A model generated the notes under the pieces. That model had not been told where the DNA came from, ran no database searches, and saw only the letters and a list, made by a program, of their open reading frames with translations. A stretch of 64,000 nucleotides of DNA, from contig NZ_PJMW01000002.1 in NCBI RefSeq assembly GCF_002846365.1, positions 1,364,001 through 1,428,000 of the forward strand, written 5' to 3'. The first letter of the stretch is position 1; every line of letters starts with the position of its first letter. Below, piece after piece: positions 9,646 through 20,640 of this stretch. A program made the position numbers and the translations under genes. The DNA is from Nocardia fluminea (GTDB lineage: Bacteria > Actinomycetota > Actinomycetes > Mycobacteriales > Mycobacteriaceae).

Positions 9646-10857
9646 ATGGTCGCCATGATCGGAAATCGACGGCCCCGGTTCCGTCCGGTCACCGCGGACA
9701 GCTCGGTGACCCAGCTCGAACTGTTCTTCGACCTGGTGATCGTCTTCGCCTTCACGATGGTCACCGATCTGGCCGCCGACGAGACAACGGCCGCGAACAT
9801 GCTGCGAGCCACGCTGGTGCTGGCTCTGATGTGGTGGCTGTGGATCGCCTACTCGTGGCTGGGCAACGTGGTGCGCGCCGACGAGGGCATCGCCCGGGTG
9901 GGCATGTTCGTGGCGATGGGCGGTGCGTTCATCGCCGCCCTCACGATTCCCGAGGCGTTCACCGATCTGCCCGGCGGCTGGTTCGGTCCGCTCGTCTTCG
10001 CCATCGCCTATCTGGTGGTGCGGCTGGTCCACGTCGGCATCTTCTGGGCGGTCAGCGCCGAGGACTCCCAGCTGCGCGGGCAATTGCTGCGCTGGGCGCT
10101 CGGCTCGATCACCATCGGCACCACGCTGCTGGTGATCGCCGCGATGACCTCGGGCCTCACCCAGATCCTGCTGTGGATCGCCGCCATCGCCGGCGACATG
10201 GTGTGGACGTTCATCGCGGGCACCGACTGGCGGCTCAATTCGGCCAAGCACTTCGCCGAACGCTACGGGCTGATCGTCATCGTGGCCCTCGGCGAATCGA
10301 TCGTCTCGATCGGCATCGGCGTGGCCGGGCTGCCCATCTCCTGGCCGATCGTCCTCGCCTCGATGCTCGGGCTCGCGGTCTCGGGGCTGCTGTGGTGGCT
10401 CTACTTCGACGTCGCCGCGATCTCGATCGAACACGGCCTGGCCCATGCCAGAGGCGCGCACCAGATCAAGATCGCGCAGAACAGCTACACCTACGGGCAT
10501 TTCCCGATGATCGTGGGCGTCATCGCGCTCTCGCTCGGGCTGAAGAAGGTGCTGTACTACGTCGGCGACTCCTCGCAGCACACGCTCACCGACGCGCTCT
10601 ACGGCATTCCGCTGGGTGCGCTGTACGCCGGACCCGCGCTGTTCATCCTCGGCGTCGTCGCGGCGAAATACTATGCGTCGAAGTCGGTGTCGGTCGCGCG
10701 GGTGATCACCGCGGCGCTACTGTGCGCGCTGATCCCGGTCGCGGCGCACCTGCCCGCGCTCGCCTCGCTCGCCCTGCTGTGCGCGCTGCTGGCCGCACTG
10801 GTGATCTTCGAGACGTTGCGTTTCGCCCAGCCGCGCGACCAGATCAGACACGCTTGA
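9646..10857 (+). CDS. ltrA: Low-temperature-requirement A (LtrA) family membrane protein
   Basis: The protein has about 403 residues and roughly ten transmembrane helices. The conserved opening SVTQLELFFDLVIVFAFT is at residues 19-36, and YGLIVIVALGESIVSIGIG lies mid-protein; both are typical of LtrA. The biochemical function of the family is not established. The start is uncertain: the frame is open back to a TTG at 9589 directly after the previous stop, and ATG 9646 (GGGGG upstream) or ATG 9655 precede the conserved part. It ends 14 bases inside the convergent gene. Confidence 0.85.
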   Translation: MVAMIGNRRPRFRPVTADSSVTQLELFFDLVIVFAFTMVTDLAADETTAANMLRATLVLALMWWLWIAYSWLGNVVRADEGIARVGMFVAMGGAFIAALTIPEAFTDLPGGWFGPLVFAIAYLVVRLVHVGIFWAVSAEDSQLRGQLLRWALGSITIGTTLLVIAAMTSGLTQILLWIAAIAGDMVWTFIAGTDWRLNSAKHFAERYGLIVIVALGESIVSIGIGVAGLPISWPIVLASMLGLAVSGLLWWLYFDVAAISIEHGLAHARGAHQIKIAQNSYTYGHFPMIVGVIALSLGLKKVLYYVGDSSQHTLTDALYGIPLGALYAGPALFILGVVAAKYYASKSVSVARVITAALLCALIPVAAHLPALASLALLCALLAALVIFETLRFAQPRDQIRHA

Positions 10858-11677
10858 TCTGACCGAGGTGGTGGCGCACGCCGTGCTCGGCGGGCGTCGC
10901 GCCTCGATGTGAGGGCGGAACCCGCACGCCGGCGCGCACGGCGTCATTGATCTGGTCGAGGTTCTCCCGCAGCATGTCGGCGACGAGTTCGTCGGTGCGC
11001 GGGTCGTCGAGCAGCTGGCGCAGCATCCGGTACACCGTGTCGGCGACGAGCCGGATGATGTCGTCGTGGAACGGGAGGTAGCGCAGTTTGCCGGTCTGCG
11101 GGTCGTTCCTGATCAGGTCCATGATCAGCTGGTCGACGTCGGCGTGGTTCTCCTCCAGCGCGGCGGCGATGTTCTGGGTGTAATGGCCCGCGCGCAGGAC
11201 TTTGGAGACCTCGTCGAGGATGGCGACCGTCATCGGGCGCTTGATCACGTCGACGATCGTGCCGACGAACCTGTTGACGATCGTCGCGGTGACCCGCTCC
11301 CCCAGCGCCCGGTCCGCCACCCGGCCCAGCCGGATCAAGATCACCACGATCCGCAGCAGCCGGAACCCGCGGAACAGCGGGGTGGTCACCGGGATCATGC
11401 CGAGGACTTCGTACCAGTAGATGAACGGGAACGACCACGGCCAGCCAGCCCGCCGCCAGCGCCAGAGGAACTCGACGAGGAAGATCGCGCAGATCGACGT
11501 GTCGACGACGACGATCGCGTGGTAGGTCGACCCGCTGACGTCGAAGAAGGTGATCCACACGACCAGCACCACCGAGATGATCGCGAGGACCAGCATGAAG
11601 ATGTCGGTGCGCAAGCTCGGCGTTTTCGAGCGCACGTCCGGCAGGGCCTCGACCCGTTCGATCCCCGGTGAAGCCAC
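10844..11677 (-). CDS. Voltage-sensor-like ion-transport family membrane protein lacking a pore domain
   Basis: The protein has 277 residues. GTG 11677 is chosen because CAGGAG lies six bases upstream. Residues 25-150 contain about four hydrophobic helices, ending with an S4-like segment that has Arg every third to fourth position (FRLLRIVVILIRLGRVADR). No selectivity-filter motif (such as TVGYG) or S5-S6 pair follows; the last ~130 residues are hydrophilic helices. It resembles the voltage-sensor part of the ion-transport family and could be a stand-alone sensor, proton channel or regulatory subunit. The 3' end overlaps ltrA by 14 bases. Confidence 0.7.
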   Translation of the reverse strand: MASPGIERVEALPDVRSKTPSLRTDIFMLVLAIISVVLVVWITFFDVSGSTYHAIVVVDTSICAIFLVEFLWRWRRAGWPWSFPFIYWYEVLGMIPVTTPLFRGFRLLRIVVILIRLGRVADRALGERVTATIVNRFVGTIVDVIKRPMTVAILDEVSKVLRAGHYTQNIAAALEENHADVDQLIMDLIRNDPQTGKLRYLPFHDDIIRLVADTVYRMLRQLLDDPRTDELVADMLRENLDQINDAVRAGVRVPPSHRGATPAEHGVRHHLGQIKRV

Positions 11678-11794
11678 TGTTGCTCCTGAATATCTGGCGG
11701 TCGGCGCCGCGTAGGTCGGCCTTGACATCGCTGCCCACGCTAATTGGTCGACCGGCGCCGCGAGGGGAGTTACCGCCGCCGGTCCGTGGCGTGT

Positions 11795-13405
11795 TCAGCC
11801 GCGCAGGACGGCCTCGATATTGCGTTCCGCCAAGGCGGTGATGGTCAGGGAGGGGTTGACGGTCGCGGTGCTGCCGGGAATCGCGGCGCCGTCCATCACG
11901 TAGAGGCCGGGGTGTCCGTGGACGCGACCGAAGGTGTCGGTGGCCTTGCCGAGGACCGCACCGCCCAGCGGGTGCGCGGTGAACTGGGCGTTGGCGTCGT
12001 AGCCGAGCGCGCCGTACTCGGCGACCGCGCCCGCGCGTTCGGCGATCCGGTGGTCGACGACGCGCGCCGCGGCGGCGACCGCGTGCTGCGTGCCCGCCGA
12101 CCAGTTCAGGCCGACGCCGCCCGACGCCGCGTGATAGCCGAAACGGGCCCGGGTCGGGTCGAGGACCATGCCCAGCGAGGCCAGCGCGCCGGTCTCGAAC
12201 GGAATGCCGGGGATGTACCAGTTCTCCAGCGTGAGCGGGACGCCGGACTCGTCGTAGATCCGGCTGGCGCTCGGCACACCCTGGCCCTGGCCGGCGATGG
12301 CGCTCGCGCCGCGGGCCAGCACCACGTCGCCGTTGGTGCCGAAGCCGTCGCCGATGTGCTCGTTGAGGTTGGGCAGCGTGCCGGTGGCCTGCGCGCGGAC
12401 CAGCAGCTCCGAGGTGCCGATGGAGCCCGCGCCGAGGAACAGCTTGTCGCAGGTCAGGTTGCGGGTGCTCAGCACCTGACCGCTCGGCGCCAGCTTCGAC
12501 ACGGCGACGACGAACCTGCCGTTCGCCTCCTGGGCGATGGCGTCGACGCGGTGGCCGGGGAACACCTGGGACTTGCCGGTCTCGCGCGCGTAGCGCAGGT
12601 AGTTCTGGTTGAGGTCGAACTTGGCGCCGTTGGAGTTGCCGAGGTTCGAGCGGGCCGAGGTGGCCGACGCGCGGGAGGTTCCCGCGAGCTCGCTGCGCAG
12701 CACGTCCCAGGTGAAGATCGAGTCGTTGGGCACCGGCTGGTAGCCGGCCGCGCGCACCTGGTCGTCCCAGGCGCGCGAGTGCGCGAACGGCGAGGAGTTG
12801 TAGATGTCGGCCGGCATCGTGTCGAGCCGCAGCATCTGGCGCACCCGGGGGTAGTAGACGCTCTCCAGTTCGCCGTAGTCGACGACGCCACCGAAGACCT
12901 GGTCGAACAGTCTGCGTTGCGGAGCCACCATCGCCCCGCTGAAGATCACCGAGCCGCCACCGACCGCGGCGGCGCGCCACACGTCGATCCCGGAATACTC
13001 GGTCACATCCAGCACCCCGCCGAACGCGCTGAAACTCATCGGCACCTTGGTGACGCCGGTGAAGCTGGTGCGATGCCAGAATCCGCGGCCGTCGGGCAGA
13101 TCGTCGCCGGTGAAGATCTCGCGCCACGGGTCGTTGGGCCAGTGCGAACCGCGCTCGAGCACGGTGTTGGCGATTCCGGCCTCGGCCAGGCGCAGCGCGG
13201 TGACGGCGGCGCCGAAGCCGGATCCGATCACGATGGCCTGGGTGTGCGCGGGTGCGTCCGGGATCGGCGCGAAGATCTCCGGTACCCAGGACTGGAACAT
13301 CGCCTCCCGCGGATCCGCCGAAGCGGGCGCGTTCGCCGGCATCGTTCCCACGGCACCGGCAACAGCCGCCAGTCCCGCCGCCTTGAAAAAGGCACGTCTG
13401 TGCAC
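11795..13405 (-). CDS. Cholesterol-oxidase-type GMC oxidoreductase, Tat-exported
   Basis: The protein has 536 residues. A Tat-type signal is at the very start (HRRAFFKAAGLAAVAGAVG). GTG 13405 follows GGAGG by seven bases and puts the twin Arg at residues 3-4; a longer start at 13429 is weaker. FAD binding: AIVIGSGFGAAVTALRLAEA. The C-terminal GMC active site shows the His of FTAHPLGG and the Asn of VNPSLTITALAERN, matching the His/Asn pair of class I cholesterol oxidases. The enzyme would oxidise cholesterol to cholest-4-en-3-one outside the membrane with oxygen. No other steroid genes are near. Another sterol or alcohol substrate is possible. Confidence 0.85.
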   Translation of the reverse strand: MHRRAFFKAAGLAAVAGAVGTMPANAPASADPREAMFQSWVPEIFAPIPDAPAHTQAIVIGSGFGAAVTALRLAEAGIANTVLERGSHWPNDPWREIFTGDDLPDGRGFWHRTSFTGVTKVPMSFSAFGGVLDVTEYSGIDVWRAAAVGGGSVIFSGAMVAPQRRLFDQVFGGVVDYGELESVYYPRVRQMLRLDTMPADIYNSSPFAHSRAWDDQVRAAGYQPVPNDSIFTWDVLRSELAGTSRASATSARSNLGNSNGAKFDLNQNYLRYARETGKSQVFPGHRVDAIAQEANGRFVVAVSKLAPSGQVLSTRNLTCDKLFLGAGSIGTSELLVRAQATGTLPNLNEHIGDGFGTNGDVVLARGASAIAGQGQGVPSASRIYDESGVPLTLENWYIPGIPFETGALASLGMVLDPTRARFGYHAASGGVGLNWSAGTQHAVAAAARVVDHRIAERAGAVAEYGALGYDANAQFTAHPLGGAVLGKATDTFGRVHGHPGLYVMDGAAIPGSTATVNPSLTITALAERNIEAVLRG

Positions 13406-13524
13406 CAGGCCACCTCCCTCATCACGCATGGCCGACGCGAAGAATACCCCGCAACATGAAGGATCGCCCGGTGGCGACCACATTTGTCACAAGTCACGAC
13501 GAGCGCGCGAGGCCGGGCGAGACC

Positions 13525-14292
13525 TCAGCTGGTGAGCAGGCGGATCACCGCGATGCTGCCGACCACCACGATCACCCCTCTGAGCACATTCGGCGACAAC
13601 TTCCGCCCGACCCTCGCGCCGAGCTGCCCGCCGATGATCGAGCCGACCGCGATCAACGCGACAACCTGCCAATCCACCTCGGCGATCGCGATGAAGATCG
13701 CCGCCGACACCCCGTTGACGATCAGGGCGAGGACGTTCTTCACGCCGTTGAGCCGCTGGATGTCCTCGTCCACGAACACCCCGAGCAGACCGATCAGCAG
13801 CACACCCTGGGCCGCCCCGAAATAGCCGCCGTAGATGCCGGTGGCGAAGACCGCGACCAGCAGGATCGGCCCGCCGTGTTCCGGCACCGCCGAATCACCG
13901 TCCGACCGGCGCTTCTTCACCCACGCGGCCAGTCGCGGCTGCACGACGACGAGGATCAGCGCCACGATGATGAGAACGGGGACGATCGCCTTGAACGCCG
14001 CCGCCGGCATCGTCAGCAGCAGGATCGCGCCGGTGATGCCGCCGAGCAGCGACGCGGTGCCCAGTTGCAGCAGCCGGGCCCGCTGTCCACGCAGTTCCCG
14101 CCGATACCCGATGACCCCGCTCACCGAGCCGGGGACGAGCCCGATCGTGTTCGACACATTCGCTGTCACCGGCGGCAACCCGAACGCGAGCAGCGTGGGA
14201 AAGGTGATCAGCGTGCCCGATCCGACGATCGTATTGATGCCACCCGCCGCGATACCCGCGGCGAAGATGGCCACCTGTTGTAGCCAAGTCAT
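13525..14292 (-). CDS. TauE/SafE family permease
   Basis: The protein has 255 residues and about eight transmembrane helices in two repeats. The first repeat opens FAAGIAAGGINTIVGSGTLI with FPTLLAFGLPPVTAN; the second has ATGIYGGYFGAAQGVLLIGL. Both are family hallmarks. ATG 14292 has AAGGAA upstream and is preferred over a GTG/ATG 45 bases earlier. The family exports sulphite, sulphoacetate or other small anions; substrate unknown. The promoter candidate is at 14341-14368. Confidence 0.85.
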   Translation of the reverse strand: MTWLQQVAIFAAGIAAGGINTIVGSGTLITFPTLLAFGLPPVTANVSNTIGLVPGSVSGVIGYRRELRGQRARLLQLGTASLLGGITGAILLLTMPAAAFKAIVPVLIIVALILVVVQPRLAAWVKKRRSDGDSAVPEHGGPILLVAVFATGIYGGYFGAAQGVLLIGLLGVFVDEDIQRLNGVKNVLALIVNGVSAAIFIAIAEVDWQVVALIAVGSIIGGQLGARVGRKLSPNVLRGVIVVVGSIAVIRLLTS

Positions 14293-14340
14293 TCGAATTC
14301 CTTTGGTACGTCTCGTCGGACGCGAAGGTCCGTACAAGCG

Positions 14341-14368
14341 TGGTTATGAGGGAAACCGTACTGGTCAA
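14341..14368 (-). promoter_or_regulatory. Promoter candidate for TauE/SafE gene
   Basis: On the minus strand: TTGACC (14363-14368), a 16-base spacer and TAACCA (14341-14346), about 50 bases upstream of ATG 14292. Confidence 0.4.
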
Positions 14369-14375
14369 CTGGTGA

Positions 14376-16376
<2,001 letters not shown>

Positions 16377-16503
16377 CTTGCGCAAGGTCGGCCGGGTCCG
16401 CGAACCAGCGAACCCGGCCACCCCGCCCACCTGAAACCCGCCATGACCGCACTCCCACCCCGCACCCGCGACCCTTAGGGAGCGGCGGCCACGCAGTGGC
16501 CGG

Positions 16504-16591
16504 TCGCGGCCGGGCCGCCGGTTAGCCGCCGGGGCGTAGGCGACGCAGGAGCAAGCCCCGGTGGCTAACCGGCGGCCCCTAGGGGCCGCGA
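16504..16591. repeat. Large near-perfect hairpin element
   Basis: Arms 16512-16535 and 16555-16578 pair over 24 bases with one G:T mismatch around a 19-base loop. Outside them, TCGCGGCC (16504-16511) pairs with GGCCGCGA (16584-16591) past a 5-base bulge. It sits in the 397-base gap between leuA and the ParA-like gene. The stem is longer than a normal terminator, so a REP-like repeat or MITE remnant is possible; a leuA terminator is the plain alternative. Nothing else is recognisable in 16377-16773. Confidence 0.65.
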
Positions 16592-16773
16592 CTCGAGCGC
16601 GCCAGCGCTCCAACAAACACAGCGTCAAACCTGCCTGGGACTACCGAACAGGCGATTTCCTGACCCTGACGAACCCAAGCGCGACGGCACCCGACCAGGC
16701 ACACCGTGTTAGCGTTTTAGGGCATATTCAGCGCCGAGCTTTCCTGCTCGTTCAGCGAGCAAGTGGGGGAACT

Positions 16774-18546
16774 GTGACCAACAACGACCATAATCCGACC
16801 TCGCCGCCGTGGCTGCAGCGTCCGTCGGCTGACGCGTCCGAAGCTGCGTCCGGTCCCTCCGGTGTGCAGACCGCGACCGAGGACGACATCGAGCCCACCG
16901 AGCCCGCCGGTGAAGCCGCCGAGCCGTCGACCGGTGAGCAGCCCGTCGCAGAGCCCGCGGCCGGCCTCGCCGACCAGACCGTGTACCAGCCCGCCGGTTT
17001 CGCACCGCCGGGCCAGTTCGCGCAGGGCGCGCCGTACTCGGTGCCGGATCCGTATCAGAACAGTGGCGGGCAGCCGCCGGTGAACGGCCCCGAGCAGCAA
17101 CCGTGGCCGGGTCAGCCGGGCGAGCAGCCGTGGCTGCCGGGTCAGCCGGGCGCTGAACAGCCTTATCCCGGCCCGCACGTGACGGGCGAGCAGCCGCAGC
17201 CCGGCATGCCGCCGCAGTACCCCGGCGCCGAAGGTCAGCCGCAGTATCCGGGCGCCGAGGGCCAGCCGTATCCCGGTCCCGAACAGCAGCAGCAGTATCC
17301 CGGCCCCGACCAGCAGTTCCCGGCCACGGAGCAGGGACCGCAGTCCGAGCCCATCTACAGCTGGGCGCCTCCGCCGCCGCCGATGTACCAGCAGCCGATG
17401 CCGGGTGGGATGCCGCCCGGTCAGCAGGGGCAGTTCCCCGGCCAGCTCGGCCACCCGGGTCCGGCGGGTCCGCCGCCCGGTCAGCAGTGGGCGGGTGGCC
17501 CACCCCCGCAGCAGCAGCCGTTCCAGCCCCAGCACATGCAGGCGCCGAACCAGCCCGGCCATTCGGTCAACGATCTGAACCTGCTCAAGCGCGCCCGCAA
17601 GTCGCCGCGCAGCGGGTGGCGCAAGGCTGTGCACAAGGTGTCCGGCGGTGTGATCAACCCGGGTGAGTCGGCGGCCGATGTCGTGTACCGCGATCTCGGC
17701 GAGCGGGTCAACCAGCCCGTGCGCGGCGATTACCGGATCGCGATCCTCTCGCTCAAGGGCGGCGTCGGCAAGACCACCACCACGGTCGGTCTCGGCTCCA
17801 CCTTCGCGTCCCAGCGTGGTGACCGCGTCATCGCCATCGACGCCAACCCCGACCTGGGCACGCTCGCCCACCGGGTGCCGCGCCAGACCCGTTCGACGGT
17901 GCGCAACCTGCTCGAAGACCAGCAGATCACCCGCTACTCGGACGTCCGCGCACACACCTCGCAGGCCCCGAGCCGCCTGGAAGTGCTCGCCTCCGAACAG
18001 GATCCGGCCGTGTCGGAGGCTTTCAGCGAGGCCGACTACCGCAAGGCGATCGGCATCCTGCAGTCGTTCTACAACATCATCCTCACCGACTGCGGCACCG
18101 GTCTGATGCACTCGGCGATGTCGGGCGTCCTGGATATGGCGAGTTCGCTGGTGCTGGTCACCTCCCCCGCGATCGACGGTGCGCGCAGCGCCTCGGCGAC
18201 GCTGGACTGGCTCGACCATCACGGCTACTCCAAGCTGGTCGAACGTACCGTCGTCGTCGTGAACGCCTCTCGCCGTGGCGCTTCCACGGTCGACCTGGAC
18301 CAGCTACGCAAGCTGTTTCTCGACCGCACCCGCGCCGTGCAGATCGTCCCGTTCGACGATCACCTGGCCGAGGGCGCCGAGATCGACCTCGAACTGGTGA
18401 GCAAGCCGACCAGGCGGGCATTGCTCGAACTGGCCGCGATGGTCGCCGACGACTTCAGCTACCACGGTCAGCAGCAACACCAGCAGCAGCCGTATCAGCC
18501 GGGCCAGCCCTACCCGGGTCAGCAGTACCAGCCGGGTCAGTTCTGA
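16774..18546 (+). CDS. Pro/Gln-rich MinD/ParA-family ATPase (EspI-like)
   Basis: The protein has 590 residues. Residues 1-270 are low complexity, with repeated YPG/GEQP/PPG units such as PGAEGQPQYPGAEGQPYPGP, followed by a basic linker (KRARKSPRSGWRKAVHK). The ATPase domain starts near residue 320 with the deviant Walker A KGGVGKTTTT (Lys328) and a DANPDLGTL Walker A' region. The C-terminus returns to a Gln/Pro tail (QQQHQQQPYQPGQPYPGQQ). The layout and the INPGE motif recall mycobacterial EspI (Rv3876), an ESX-1-associated ATPase, but no ESX genes are present here. GTG 16774 has GGGGGA upstream. It is probably a positioning or secretion-linked switch ATPase. Confidence 0.8.
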   Translation: MTNNDHNPTSPPWLQRPSADASEAASGPSGVQTATEDDIEPTEPAGEAAEPSTGEQPVAEPAAGLADQTVYQPAGFAPPGQFAQGAPYSVPDPYQNSGGQPPVNGPEQQPWPGQPGEQPWLPGQPGAEQPYPGPHVTGEQPQPGMPPQYPGAEGQPQYPGAEGQPYPGPEQQQQYPGPDQQFPATEQGPQSEPIYSWAPPPPPMYQQPMPGGMPPGQQGQFPGQLGHPGPAGPPPGQQWAGGPPPQQQPFQPQHMQAPNQPGHSVNDLNLLKRARKSPRSGWRKAVHKVSGGVINPGESAADVVYRDLGERVNQPVRGDYRIAILSLKGGVGKTTTTVGLGSTFASQRGDRVIAIDANPDLGTLAHRVPRQTRSTVRNLLEDQQITRYSDVRAHTSQAPSRLEVLASEQDPAVSEAFSEADYRKAIGILQSFYNIILTDCGTGLMHSAMSGVLDMASSLVLVTSPAIDGARSASATLDWLDHHGYSKLVERTVVVVNASRRGASTVDLDQLRKLFLDRTRAVQIVPFDDHLAEGAEIDLELVSKPTRRALLELAAMVADDFSYHGQQQHQQQPYQPGQPYPGQQYQPGQF

Positions 18547-18556
18547 GGTAGCACCG

Positions 18557-19456
18557 TCAGCGCGCGGTCACCTCGCGCGCCGCGGTCTCGAACGCGTCGA
18601 GCACCGTCGCGATGGCGGGGCGGCGGTGCGCCTGTGGGCGGGTGACGAGCTCGTAGACCCGGGCCGCGCGGACCCCGGCCAGCTGCAGTACCGACAGGTC
18701 GGGATGGGCTACGGCGTAGCGCGGCATCAGCGCGACGCCGTAGCCGGAGACCACGAGCGTTTCGATCACCCGGAACTCGTTGAGCCGCTGCGCGATCCGG
18801 GGCCGCACCCCGGTGACGGTGGCGATGGATTCGAGCACATCGTCGACGGGGAACCCGCCGCGCACACTCACCCAGGTCTCCTCGGCGAGTTCTTCCGGGC
18901 GCACCGAAGAACGCCCGGCCAGCGGATGATCCGGTGCGACAACGACATCGATCGGCTCACGCATGAGCACCCGCGCCGACAGCCTCGGCCCGGCCATCGA
19001 GGGCGCGCGTTCGTCGCGATGGGTGAGCACGATGTCGTAGTCGGCCAGTAGTTTCGACGCCTCGCTGGGCGGGAGGTCCTCGTCGCCCGCGACCAGTTCC
19101 ACTCCGCTGCCGGCCAGCGCGGCGAGCACGGGTGGCAGCAGCAGCGCCGCACCGGACGGGAACGACGCCACCCGCACCTGTCCGCGTGGTGATCCCCGGT
19201 AGTGGGCCATCTCGGCGGTGGCCCGTTCCATCGCGGCGAGCACATCGTCGGCCCGCAACACCAGCGCCTGCCCGGCGTCGGTGAGGCGGACCCGTCGCCC
19301 GTCCGGTTCGAGCAGCGCGACGCCAGCTTCCCTGGCCAGCACCTTCAATTGTTGCGAGACCGCCGACGGCGTCATCGACAGCGCCTCGGCGACGGCGGCG
19401 ACCGTGCCGCGGTCGGCCAGCTCGCGCAGAATCCGCAGGCGCTCGATCGAGAACAT
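18557..19456 (-). CDS. LysR family transcriptional regulator
   Basis: The protein has 299 residues. The winged helix-turn-helix spans residues 1-60 (ERLRILRELADRGTVAAVAE, then ALSMTPSAVSQQLKVLA), and a periplasmic-binding-like effector domain runs from about 90 to the end. It is transcribed away from an EamA transporter with about 70 AT-rich bases between the starts, the classic LysR-target arrangement, so it likely controls that exporter. Effector unknown. Confidence 0.88.
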   Translation of the reverse strand: MFSIERLRILRELADRGTVAAVAEALSMTPSAVSQQLKVLAREAGVALLEPDGRRVRLTDAGQALVLRADDVLAAMERATAEMAHYRGSPRGQVRVASFPSGAALLLPPVLAALAGSGVELVAGDEDLPPSEASKLLADYDIVLTHRDERAPSMAGPRLSARVLMREPIDVVVAPDHPLAGRSSVRPEELAEETWVSVRGGFPVDDVLESIATVTGVRPRIAQRLNEFRVIETLVVSGYGVALMPRYAVAHPDLSVLQLAGVRAARVYELVTRPQAHRRPAIATVLDAFETAAREVTAR

Positions 19457-19527
19457 GAAGCAAAACTACTTTATCCGTGCATATTTATTCGATTGTGCTG
19501 ATCTTTAGCGGCCCGCACGATAAGGGC

Positions 19528-20454
19528 GTGACCTCCCGTGACCGTCTGCTCGGACTGACCGTCGTCGTGCTCTGGGGATTGAACTTCCTGGCCATCCGCG
19601 TCGGCCTCGACCACTTCCCGCCCTTCTTCTTCGTCGCGCTGCGCTTCGCCGTGATCGCGATCCCCGTGCTGATCCTCATCCCGCGACCCGCCGTGCGTAC
19701 CCGCTGGCTGCTGCTCTACGGCACCGGTTTCGGCATCCTGCAGTTCGCGTTCCTGTTCACGGCGATGCGCACCGGCATGCCGACCGGTCTCGCCTCGCTG
19801 GTACTGCAATCCTCGGCACCGTTCACGGTGGTGCTGGGCGCGGTGCTGCTGCGCGAGCGATTGCGGCCGGTGCAGGTCGCCGGTCTCGCGGTCGCCGTGT
19901 CGGGGATGGTCGTCATCGGCGCGGACCGCATGGCCGGCGCCACCCTGCTGCCCGTCCTGCTGACGCTGGCGGGTGGACTCGGCTGGGCGTTCGGCAATAT
20001 CGGCGCCCGGCAGGCCGGTGCCGACTCCCCCGGCTACAACCCGCTGCACCTGACCCTGTGGATGTCGGTGGTTCCTGTCTTGCCGATGCTGGCGCTGTCG
20101 ATGGCTGTCGAGGGGCCTGGAACAGGTTTCCGCGCGATCGGCGCCGCGTTCTCCGCGGACGGCTGGCCCGCGCTGGGCGCCGTCGCCTACATCGCAGTCC
20201 TCGCGACTGTCTGCGGTTCTGGTCTGTGGACCTATCTGATGAGTCGCTACCCGGCGGGCACCGTGGCACCGTTGTCGCTGCTCGTGCCGGTCGTCGGGAT
20301 CGCCGCGGCCTGGGTGGTCCTCGACGAACAGCCGTCGGTGGCCGCGCTGGCCGGCGGGGCCGTGGTGATCGCGGGCGCCTTCGCGGCCACTACCGGCCGT
20401 GGCCTGCCGAAGGCACCGTCGCCCGCCCGCACACCCGAATTGGCCCGAGCGTGA
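19528..20454 (+). CDS. EamA family (DMT superfamily) transporter
   Basis: The protein has 308 residues and ten hydrophobic helices in two EamA repeats: LGLTVVVLWGLNFLAIRVGL opens the first and LAGGLGWAFGNIGARQAG the second. GTG 19528 is preferred; an ATG at 19477 would leave only 20 bases to the divergent LysR start. The family exports metabolites such as amino acids or purines; substrate unknown. It is likely regulated by the divergent LysR protein. Confidence 0.86.
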   Translation: MTSRDRLLGLTVVVLWGLNFLAIRVGLDHFPPFFFVALRFAVIAIPVLILIPRPAVRTRWLLLYGTGFGILQFAFLFTAMRTGMPTGLASLVLQSSAPFTVVLGAVLLRERLRPVQVAGLAVAVSGMVVIGADRMAGATLLPVLLTLAGGLGWAFGNIGARQAGADSPGYNPLHLTLWMSVVPVLPMLALSMAVEGPGTGFRAIGAAFSADGWPALGAVAYIAVLATVCGSGLWTYLMSRYPAGTVAPLSLLVPVVGIAAAWVVLDEQPSVAALAGGAVVIAGAFAATTGRGLPKAPSPARTPELARA

Positions 20455-20640
20455 GCCCGAATTCGACCCGCGATCGTTCGAGCTCTGGCTAGCATGTGAC
20501 CGGTCGCCGGTGCGTTTCCCGTGCGACCGGTCGGTTTCGAGCTCGCGAACGACGCACAGGTCGATCTAGCCAGGTCTTCGCCGCGCTCTAGAGTGGTAGC
20601 AAATCCCAGGCAATACTCGAGCAAGGCAGCTGAACAGCAT

